Shown here: positions 1 to 6,317 of the stretch, piece by piece | Position numbering within the stretch: the stretch's first letter is position 1 | Layout of the letters: each line of letters opens with the position of its first letter | From: Ignavibacteriota bacterium | GTDB taxonomy: Bacteria > Bacteroidota > Ignavibacteria > UBA10030 > SZUA-254 | DNA length: 7,162 nt | Assembly (NCBI GenBank): GCA_016191715.1 | Contig: JACPVN010000356.1 | Coordinates: 1-7,162 of the forward strand | Direction of reading: 5' to 3' | Translations under genes and position numbers: made by a program | Notes under the pieces: generated by a model | Database searches by the model: none | Told to the model about the DNA's origin: nothing | The model's input: the letters and a program-made list of their open reading frames with translations, nothing else

Positions 1-1878
1 CCCAGCGATCGGCGTATTGTTCTTTCATCCGGTCCGATAACGATGGCGCTTGGCGATACACAGGAAGTTGTTATAGGGTTGATGGGCGCTATTGCAAACA
101 GGGAAAAAGATTACATGGAAGCATATGGTCTTTTAAAGAAGATTGATGATGAAGCGCAAAACGCGTTCAATTTTAATTTCGATTTGCCGAAAAATGTGCC
201 TGCACCAAGTGTGAACATTGTCGAGTTGGATGGTAAAATCATTCTCGAATGGGAATCCGACACAGCAAGAATCAGAGAGTGCGAAACGTATAACTCGAAA
301 GGGTATCGTTTTGAAGGTTACACCATCTGGCAGTTCCCCAATGCCCGTGCAACGATTGATGTTGCCCGTCAACTTGCACCGTTCGATGTAACCGGACCGC
401 GTTCACGCGTCCTTGAGATTGATAAGTTTAAGAATCGCCCGTTGGTAAACGGTCAGCCATATTATTATGCAATTCAAACAGTAGTTTTAAATCCCGACCC
501 ATCTGTGAAGAGTCGTTTGGAGTCAGCGCCGATTATTAAGACCGCTATTCCTCATAGTCCGAATCCGGGAACAGTCTATCCGTATGAATTGCAGGAACCG
601 AAATCGTTAGCACAAAATGCTATCGGAAAAAATGATGCGACAGTGTTCGTCTCATACAACGACCCGACGAAAGCAGACGGACATACTTATAGTGTCTTGT
701 TTCATTCTGCAGTAAATGAGACATGGGACTTTGTTGATAAAACCGAAAGCGATACTCTGGTGAAAGATGTTAGGTTTGTTTCCGGGACTTCATCATACAG
801 GTCGGTGACAAGAGGATTTACAGTCACGGTCAATGTCCCGAAGGTTGGAATCAAAGGTGTCTATCTTGTTAAGTCAGACAATACGACGATGAGAGAACCG
901 GTGTTTGCCACCCCCGATCCGAAAGGTGAATTTTATATCATTGGTCAAATTGTTGATGCTCGCGGTAACTCTACTATTGATACAATGGCGGGTGGTAATA
1001 GAAGCGATAGAGATATTGAATGGCGTTTTGGCGATTCGAGTTGGGCAGTGATGGCAATTGGTACTTCTTCGTTTTGGAAAAGGGTTCCATACCAAATGTG
1101 GCAGATTGGAAACGGTTCAACAATTCCTGACCGACAATTATATACGGTCATCGTTCCTCCTGAAAAAGATTCGGTTTGGAGAGCAACAAAACTATTATCA
1201 CGCTCCTACAATAACAAGTCGCTCAAAACGTTTTACCCGATTGCTGTCTATGCCGATAGTAATCAATATTTTGATGGCAAATACATTGATAACATAGCCA
1301 GCAGACGAGATTCAAATAGATTGAAAGGTATTTTACTTGTAAATATTACAATCAGTAAAGATCCTGTTTGGGCAATTGGAAGAACATATTTAGCAGATTT
1401 GAATGACGACGGACAGATACCTCCTGCCGGCACAGTGATTCGATTTGAGAAGTATAAAGCAATTGTTGAAGGAGATGTGAAGGAGTTTACAACAACAAAA
1501 ACGGAATATGAAAATCTCACTGCCGCGAAAACAGAGGTTGAAAGAATCAATGTGTTCCCGAATCCCTATTACGGAGTGAACAAACAAATGGCTTCCCGGC
1601 AGGCGCCGTTTGTGAAGTTCAATCATTTACCTGCGTATGCAAAAATAAGAATTTTTAATCTGGCCGGGCATCTTGTCCGAACGCTGGAAAAAATTTATGC
1701 ATCAACTGAACCGACTCAATTTCTTACATGGGACTTGCAGAACGAGAACGGACTTCCGGTCGCGAGCGGTATCTATCTCGCCTATCTTGAACTGAAAGAT
1801 GCAAACGGAAATGATTTAGGAACGAAAACATTAAAAATCATGATCATCCAGGAACAACAATATCTGGATAACTTTTAA
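1..1878 (+). CDS. Large secreted protein, C-terminal part, with T9SS type A-like sorting domain (5' partial)
   Basis: The reading frame is open to the left edge. The 14 codons before the first ATG (at 43) already encode family-typical sequence (DRRIVLSSGPITMALGDTQE), so ATG 43 is an internal Met and the true start lies outside the window. Residues below are counted from that Met. The GDTQE segment (about 4-20) is followed by a short helical stretch, then a fibronectin type III-like beta domain (about 54-165; LEW, FEGYTIWQ and LVNGQPYYYA are its recognisable strands) and further beta-rich sequence. The last 111 residues (501-611) form a C-terminal sorting domain: FPNPYYG at 505-511, KIRIFNLAGHLVRTL around 534-548, TWDLQNENG and VASGIYLAYL at 573-582. 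Family knowledge: such proteins cross the inner membrane by Sec and the outer membrane by T9SS, ending up on or outside the cell. No catalytic motif is visible, so the function is unknown. The stop at 1876-1878 lies 32 bases before the next gene's preferred start, which suggests co-transcription. Confidence 0.9.
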   Translation, partial: PSDRRIVLSSGPITMALGDTQEVVIGLMGAIANREKDYMEAYGLLKKIDDEAQNAFNFNFDLPKNVPAPSVNIVELDGKIILEWESDTARIRECETYNSKGYRFEGYTIWQFPNARATIDVARQLAPFDVTGPRSRVLEIDKFKNRPLVNGQPYYYAIQTVVLNPDPSVKSRLESAPIIKTAIPHSPNPGTVYPYELQEPKSLAQNAIGKNDATVFVSYNDPTKADGHTYSVLFHSAVNETWDFVDKTESDTLVKDVRFVSGTSSYRSVTRGFTVTVNVPKVGIKGVYLVKSDNTTMREPVFATPDPKGEFYIIGQIVDARGNSTIDTMAGGNRSDRDIEWRFGDSSWAVMAIGTSSFWKRVPYQMWQIGNGSTIPDRQLYTVIVPPEKDSVWRATKLLSRSYNNKSLKTFYPIAVYADSNQYFDGKYIDNIASRRDSNRLKGILLVNITISKDPVWAIGRTYLADLNDDGQIPPAGTVIRFEKYKAIVEGDVKEFTTTKTEYENLTAAKTEVERINVFPNPYYGVNKQMASRQAPFVKFNHLPAYAKIRIFNLAGHLVRTLEKIYASTEPTQFLTWDLQNENGLPVASGIYLAYLELKDANGNDLGTKTLKIMIIQEQQYLDNF

Positions 1879-1898
1879 TTGCTATCATGAAAAAGCGT

Positions 1899-1903
1899 AA
1901 GGA
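1899..1903 (+). promoter_or_regulatory. Shine-Dalgarno site that decides the start of the PorV/PorQ-like gene
   Basis: AAGGA lies 7 bases before ATG 1911. The more upstream in-frame ATG (1887) has no purine-rich site at a usable distance and would add a charged MKKRKEQT extension. This favours 1911 as the start. Confidence 0.7.
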
Positions 1904-1910
1904 ACAAACC

Positions 1911-2948
1911 ATGAACATACGTATGACAACAGTGTTACTCTTCACTTGCCTGTTAGTAATTTTCACTTCACACTCAGGCATTGCAGGCAGAGCAGATAAA
2001 TCAGGGACAGCCGCGGCTCCGCAATTGTTAATTCCGGTCGGACCGAGGATGATAGCATTAGGTGGTACTTCAATTGCAACCATCAACGGTATAGAAGCAT
2101 TGTATTGGAATCCTGCCGGGATAACAAAATCAAAGTTTGAATCGAATGCAACATTTTCCCACGTAAACTATCTTGCTGATATCGGCGTCGAGTATGTTGC
2201 TATCAGCAGTGCATTTGAAGGACTTGGAACATTAGGACTGAGCATTAAATCTCTTTCGTTCGGTGATATTGCCGTGACAACGGAAGAACAACCGGACGGT
2301 ACCGGTGAATTAACCTCACCGACATTTTTTACACTCGGAGTAACCTACGCAAAACAACTCGCAGACAGAGTTTCTGTCGGATTGACGTTAAGTCACATAA
2401 CGGAAAAAATTGAACGTGCAAGTGCGGCAGGCATTGCTTTCAATGTTGGAGTTCAATATTCCGGTGTTGGCGGTGTTGATGGATTGAATCTCGGAGTCGT
2501 TGTGAAAAATATCGGACCGCAAATGCAGTACGAAGGAACCGGTTTACTCCGCGAAGGTTCGGTCGAGGATTTAAATTATACCGGTTCATTGGTTCAGTTA
2601 CAAGCCGCTTCGGCAGAACTTCCATCGGTTATGGAAATCGGTCTCGGATATAACAAATCCTTTGATGAAGTAAACTCGTTGAGTTTTTCCGGATTATTTC
2701 AGAATAATAATTTCTCTGATGATGAATATAAAATCGGTCTGGAATATTCTTACTCGGATTTGCTTTTTCTGCGCGGCGGTTACTCGCAGTCGGCAAAAAC
2801 AACTGAGTTAGAAAGTATCTTTGGCGGAACATATGGAATCGGTTTCCATCAAAATTTGGGCGACGTTGATTTATCAATAGATTATGCATTTCGCTCGGCG
2901 GAATATTTTGGCGGCAACCATGTGTTCGGAGTTATTTTAGGTTTTTAA
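1911..2948 (+). CDS. PorV/PorQ-family outer-membrane beta-barrel protein
   Basis: A 345-residue outer-membrane protein. Residues 1-25 form a Sec signal peptide: the basic start MNIRM, a hydrophobic core VLLFTCLLVIF, and a likely cleavage near GIA/GR. The mature N-terminus carries the PorV/PorQ family signature at about 31-71: GTAAAPQLL, VGPRMIALGGTSIA and EALYWNPAGI. The rest alternates amphipathic strands and Gly/Asn/Asp turns, including a GVQYSG..GLNLGVVVKNIGP segment, and ends with a terminal Phe (GVILGF) as in many outer-membrane barrels. Family knowledge: PorV carries T9SS cargo from the SprA/Sov translocon to the PorU/PorZ attachment complex. FCB genomes often encode many paralogues whose individual roles are unknown. 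Inference: its place between cargo genes suggests a carrier for these neighbours. It is not assigned as PorV itself, because paralogues cannot be told apart here. An alternative in-frame start is ATG 1887 (353 residues). Confidence 0.88.
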   Translation: MNIRMTTVLLFTCLLVIFTSHSGIAGRADKSGTAAAPQLLIPVGPRMIALGGTSIATINGIEALYWNPAGITKSKFESNATFSHVNYLADIGVEYVAISSAFEGLGTLGLSIKSLSFGDIAVTTEEQPDGTGELTSPTFFTLGVTYAKQLADRVSVGLTLSHITEKIERASAAGIAFNVGVQYSGVGGVDGLNLGVVVKNIGPQMQYEGTGLLREGSVEDLNYTGSLVQLQAASAELPSVMEIGLGYNKSFDEVNSLSFSGLFQNNNFSDDEYKIGLEYSYSDLLFLRGGYSQSAKTTELESIFGGTYGIGFHQNLGDVDLSIDYAFRSAEYFGGNHVFGVILGF

Positions 2949-2966
2949 ATCGAATTCAACTTACAC

Positions 2967-2976
2967 TGTAATTACA
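2967..2976 (+). promoter_or_regulatory. Perfect 10-base palindrome in the gap before the cargo gene (possible operator)
   Basis: TGTAATTACA is a perfect palindrome in the 76-base AT-rich gap between the barrel gene and the following cargo gene. Its position would suit a dimeric regulator, but AT-rich sequence makes such palindromes by chance fairly often and no second copy was noticed. The rest of the gap (2949-3024) shows no convincing promoter or terminator. Confidence 0.15.
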
Positions 2977-3010
2977 TTATTCAATTATTTTTTATTCATT
3001 ATTATTTTAG

Positions 3011-3018
3011 AAAGGAAG
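3011..3018 (+). promoter_or_regulatory. Shine-Dalgarno site of the T9SS cargo gene
   Basis: AAAGGAAG, with its GGA core 8 bases before ATG 3025, is a strong ribosome binding site. It supports this start, and the encoded protein begins directly with a signal peptide. Confidence 0.75.
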
Positions 3019-3024
3019 ACCTTT

Positions 3025-6000
3025 ATGAGATTCGTTACAATCATTCTTGCGTTGTTACTGATGTCTTCATTACTTTTTGCCCAGAAGAAAATCATTGTTA
3101 CTTCGGAAGGCGATGTTATTCCGGTAAAACAAGGACAAAAAGTTGAACGTGCTTTAATGGAACATGAAACACGGAAAACAAACGCAGCGTGTAGTAATCA
3201 ATTTGTCGCCGGGTATAAAAAATCAGAATATCTCTGCAATAATAACTTTGTGGGATATCACCGGGATGTCTGGGGACAATGGTTCATTGCACCTTCATCA
3301 GGCACTATTGATTCATTTTATTTTTACATGGCAGACCAAAATAATTTAAAAGACTCGAGTGTAAAGGTTGCCATTTGGGAATCAAATATTTTCCCCGGAA
3401 GCGGACCGGGATTCGCACCATATAATCCGCCACGCCATGGTTGGGGATACTATCTTGCCAATCAGGCATTAGAAGAAGTTACGGATATTACCCCGTTTCG
3501 TGGTCGTCGTTTAGCAACTGATACAACATGGAAACCGACTAATCAGGAACCCGATGGCTCAGGTGGTACAGGTGTGCCTGATCCCGTTCCTTCGTTTGAC
3601 CCGTTGGGTGAAGAACTTTGGGGATTTGGTGGTTTCCCGGTGAAAGGGAAAAGCGGAAGTAACGACGGCGTGTTGAACGTTGTTGATATGAATGCTTTGT
3701 TTTTCAGACCTGAAGTACAAAAAGGCGATCCGATTTTTGTCACCATTGAACATTTAGGCACTCATATCTCATCAGATAATGATTTCCCTGCAACATGGTG
3801 TATGACTCGTACAGGTTTACCGACACCAAACCGAAACTGGAAATTTTACAATCACCCTGCGGCAGGTAGTTCCGGCTGGCATGCTCGCTCGGAAGCAACT
3901 TGGGTTTGGTCATTTGTAATGTCGGTGACAGGAAATATCGCACCGGAATTTCTTGATTATACAAAGTTATCGCATACCTTGTCCACTTCTTCAAGAACAA
4001 TCACTGCAAATATGCAGGATTGTAATCCGGGGAATCCCTCACAGACAGGAATCTCTTCCATTACTATGACGTATTGGGCGAACTATGACGCACCAACAAC
4101 AGTCAATATGACTTCGCTAGGTGGCGATGTTTATCAAGCAACCTTACCGGGAGTAGCCCCCGGCGGATTTTTAAATTACTATATGACTGCAATTGACGTC
4201 TCATTCGATACTACGGTGACTGCTACACAACAATATAAAATAATCAAGTTAAGTGATGAACATTATTATGTTGATACCAATGCAGTATTTGATTATCAGG
4301 AAATCAGAGCAACGGGAACACAAATTTCTGACGGTGATTATTTTACTCAATCCTCTTCGGGCGCGGCAACTGATGACGGAACAGCCGGACCTATTGATAT
4401 GGGCGCAGATTTTATTCTCCATGGTGATACTGTTCGTTATGCATGGATTGGTGTGAATGGCGGCGCGGCGTTTTCAAAAACCGCTGCTGAGACATTACAT
4501 GTACAAGGTGCAGGCGGAAGTTATGCAGCAAGTTGGGTGTTCCCGGGAAAACCACCTCTCGTTCCGCAATCAACAGCAAATGAAATACCTGACAATCTTG
4601 TGTGTGTCTTTTATAATGATTTGATTGTCAATCCTAAGATCGTCCCGGATTATGAAGAAGCGCACGGGTGGATTTATTATCAAACGCTTGGTTCCAAATT
4701 TATTATACAGTGGGATTCAATCGGTAATTTAAACACAGCCGCTGATTCGACAATTCGATTCCAGTTAATCATGGATAATGCAGACAACACTGTAACGTTC
4801 AATTATTTGGATGTCGGAATAGGTGGATTGGAAGCAGACGGACTGGTTGGAATTCAATCAGACACAATCTCGAAATGGAGTTTTGTTGTGAAAGAAGGAA
4901 GTCCGGCAGAGTTGATTCCACGAAATAATCATTCTTATAAATTTATTCCGGCGTTATCTCCGGTTGCGGCGGCTGATGGATGGAATATGTTATCACTTCA
5001 TGTAAACGTTTCTAACAATGCTAAAACTGTATTATTTACCAGTGCAAGTTCACCGGCTTTTCGATATCTGGCAGGATATGTTCGAGAAGATACACTTGAA
5101 TCCGGTGTTGGTTATTGGATGAAATTTAATTACCCGCAAACCTTGTATTTACCAAAGGTTTCTGATATTACCGCCGCGACAATTCCGGTGAATGCATTAT
5201 GGAACATGGTCGGTTCGATCTCAACTTCTGTTCCCGTATCAAACCTCGGATACACCCCGGATTCATTGTCGGTTGTTGGCTCTCAGTACTTTGGGTATAA
5301 TGAAGGATATTTCCCGGCGACCGATATTAATCCCGGAAAAGGATATTGGTTTAAAGCAAAACAAGCGGGAAGTATTTTAATCAGCACTGCTTTAGCATCA
5401 GCAAAATCAGGCGCGAAAGTTAACCCGCTTGCGGCGTTGCATACTGTGAAGATTCGAGATTCACGAAAAGGTGAAACTTCATTATATGTTGGCTCGGCAA
5501 AAGATTTTACCGGTTCTGTAGAGATGTATGATATGCCACCTGTTCCTCCGGCAGGTTCATTCGATGCCCGTTTCGGTTCGAACAGAATGGTGGAAACACA
5601 CTCGTCATCACTTAACAGCGCGGTAGAATATCCATTGCATATTCAATCGAATAACTATCCGCTTACCATCACATGGTCCATGAAGAACACTTCCGGTGTT
5701 CGGTATGAATTGGTTGATAAATCGAGCGGAAAGAGTAGCAATCTCATGATTGGAATGGGTTCAACGAAAATCGAAACCCCAAGCGAAGATTTGGTTATTC
5801 GTGTTACAACCTCAACTGTCGAATTACCACAGGTGTATGCGTTGGAACAGAACTATCCGAATCCGTTCAATCCGGCAACAACAATGAAATATTCGTTGCC
5901 GAAAGATTCCTATGTGAAACTCAGCGTCTATAACTTACTGGGCCAGGAAATAGCGACAGTGTTTGAAGGGGTGCAATCAGCAGGATTCTATAACTACACA

Positions 6001-6129
6001 TGGAGTCCGAAGAACAGCACGGAAATTCAAACCGGTTCCGGAGTTTATTTCTATCGTCTCGATGCAACAAACGTGAACGATAGCAAGGAAACATTCAACC
6101 AGGTTCGCAAGATGATGTTCGTGAAGTAA
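3025..6129 (+). CDS. Multidomain secreted protein with T9SS type A sorting domain
   Basis: A complete 1034-residue cargo protein. Residues 1-19 are a Sec signal peptide (MRFVTIILALLLMSSLLFA/Q). Residues about 55-302 form an aromatic-rich, beta-rich domain I do not recognise (VKVAIWESNIFPGSGPG at 113-129, DPIFVTI at 235-241). Residues about 303-407 resemble an Ig-like domain (strand TISTSSR-like at 318-325, then YYMTAIDVS). Residues about 412-642 resemble the lectin-like beta-sandwich of T9SS proteins (WIGVNGGAAFS, CVFYNDLIV, FIIQWDSI, VTFNYLDVGIGG). Residues about 644-788 hold two diverged copies of a WNM...GYW module. The C-terminal sorting domain spans about 933-1034, with NYPNPFNPATT at 943-953, VYNLLGQEIA, GSGVYFYRL and the terminal KMMFVK. 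Family knowledge: this domain directs T9SS export and surface attachment. No protease triad or glycosidase motif is evident, so an adhesive or structural role is only a guess. The gene follows the barrel gene after 76 bases and is closed by a strong terminator. Confidence 0.93.
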   Translation: MRFVTIILALLLMSSLLFAQKKIIVTSEGDVIPVKQGQKVERALMEHETRKTNAACSNQFVAGYKKSEYLCNNNFVGYHRDVWGQWFIAPSSGTIDSFYFYMADQNNLKDSSVKVAIWESNIFPGSGPGFAPYNPPRHGWGYYLANQALEEVTDITPFRGRRLATDTTWKPTNQEPDGSGGTGVPDPVPSFDPLGEELWGFGGFPVKGKSGSNDGVLNVVDMNALFFRPEVQKGDPIFVTIEHLGTHISSDNDFPATWCMTRTGLPTPNRNWKFYNHPAAGSSGWHARSEATWVWSFVMSVTGNIAPEFLDYTKLSHTLSTSSRTITANMQDCNPGNPSQTGISSITMTYWANYDAPTTVNMTSLGGDVYQATLPGVAPGGFLNYYMTAIDVSFDTTVTATQQYKIIKLSDEHYYVDTNAVFDYQEIRATGTQISDGDYFTQSSSGAATDDGTAGPIDMGADFILHGDTVRYAWIGVNGGAAFSKTAAETLHVQGAGGSYAASWVFPGKPPLVPQSTANEIPDNLVCVFYNDLIVNPKIVPDYEEAHGWIYYQTLGSKFIIQWDSIGNLNTAADSTIRFQLIMDNADNTVTFNYLDVGIGGLEADGLVGIQSDTISKWSFVVKEGSPAELIPRNNHSYKFIPALSPVAAADGWNMLSLHVNVSNNAKTVLFTSASSPAFRYLAGYVREDTLESGVGYWMKFNYPQTLYLPKVSDITAATIPVNALWNMVGSISTSVPVSNLGYTPDSLSVVGSQYFGYNEGYFPATDINPGKGYWFKAKQAGSILISTALASAKSGAKVNPLAALHTVKIRDSRKGETSLYVGSAKDFTGSVEMYDMPPVPPAGSFDARFGSNRMVETHSSSLNSAVEYPLHIQSNNYPLTITWSMKNTSGVRYELVDKSSGKSSNLMIGMGSTKIETPSEDLVIRVTTSTVELPQVYALEQNYPNPFNPATTMKYSLPKDSYVKLSVYNLLGQEIATVFEGVQSAGFYNYTWSPKNSTEIQTGSGVYFYRLDATNVNDSKETFNQVRKMMFVK
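4954..5388 (+). repeat. Two tandem diverged copies of a WNM...GYW protein module
   Basis: Within the cargo gene, copy 1 (about 4954-5160) encodes DGWNMLSLHV, then AFRYLAGY and SGVGYWMKF. Copy 2 (about 5179-5388) encodes ALWNMVGSIS, then SQYFGYNEGY and PGKGYWFKAKQAG. The order and spacing of the WNM, Tyr-rich GY and GYW motifs match between copies. The similarity is at protein level only, so the duplication is old. From memory, paired modules of this kind occur near the C-terminus of other secreted FCB proteins; their function is not known to me. Confidence 0.75.
5821..6126 (+). other. T9SS type A C-terminal sorting domain (segment of the cargo gene)
   Basis: Residues 933-1034 of the cargo protein. 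The order is the standard one: linker ELPQVYALEQ, the NYPNPFNPATTMKYSLP signature, the strand VKLSVYNLLGQEIATVF, the GFYNYTW strand, SGVYFYRL, and a basic C-terminus (RKMMFVK). This is the strongest single piece of evidence for T9SS in the source organism. Confidence 0.92.
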
Positions 6130-6153
6130 TTTACTTCCGGTCTTTGCTTCTTC

Positions 6154-6187
6154 AAGTGGCGGTGAGTAATTCACCGCCACTTTTTTT
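6154..6187 (+). terminator. Intrinsic terminator after the cargo gene
   Basis: A perfect inverted repeat, GTGGCGGTGA (6156-6165) against TCACCGCCAC (6171-6180), encloses a 5-base loop GTAAT. It is followed immediately by seven T residues (6181-6187), and two further A-T pairs can extend the stem to 12 pairs. It lies 26 bases after the stop codon. There is no matching A-tract on the left flank, so it should act mainly on the + strand. It separates the upstream gene group from the next gene. Confidence 0.95.
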
Positions 6188-6217
6188 GTCTTCTTTTCAA
6201 AACTCACACTCAACGCA

Positions 6218-6251
6218 TTGTTGTACTCTCCTTTTCTTTTTCTTACATTTT
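6218..6251 (+). promoter_or_regulatory. Candidate Bacteroidetes-type promoter for the last gene
   Basis: TTGTTG at 6218-6223 is followed after 20 bases by TACATTTT at 6244-6251. This fits the known Bacteroidetes pattern of TTTG near -33 and TAnnTTTG near -7, with one mismatch in the -7 element and a partial -33 element. It lies between the terminator and the last gene, where a promoter is expected. The region is T-rich, so a chance match is possible. The implied leader would be about 60-80 bases. Confidence 0.3.
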
Positions 6252-6317
6252 ACCCCGCTTCTCGAAGAAAGAGAAGTTGAAGGATATTCTTCACACACAC
6301 GAACAACGTTCTCATAA

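Noticed and set aside
43..45. ATG 43 as a true start of the first gene
   Set aside because: Family-typical residues continue in frame upstream to the window edge, and no signal peptide follows this Met.
1887..1910. Upstream ATG 1887 as start of the PorV/PorQ-like gene
   Set aside because: It lacks a ribosome binding site and adds a charged extension before the signal peptide, whereas ATG 1911 has AAGGA at ideal spacing.
3003..3010. TATTTTAG as a -7 promoter element for the cargo gene
   Set aside because: It directly abuts the ribosome binding site, so a transcript starting from it would lack the Shine-Dalgarno sequence.
3652..3687. Dockerin-like calcium loop (SNDGVLNVVDMNAL) in the cargo protein
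   Set aside because: The Asp-Gly, Asn and final Asp fit the pattern, but the first acidic ligands are replaced by Ser, there is no second loop, and the segment sits inside a larger beta-rich domain.
5977..6213. Minus-strand frame across the end of the cargo gene and the terminator
   Set aside because: It is antisense to the conserved sorting domain, crosses the terminator hairpin, and has no recognisable motif or ribosome binding site.
6130..6317. Small RNA or extra small gene in the 188-base gap before the last gene
   Set aside because: Apart from the terminator, a weak promoter match and two short hairpins, no open frame with a ribosome binding site and no known RNA fold was seen.
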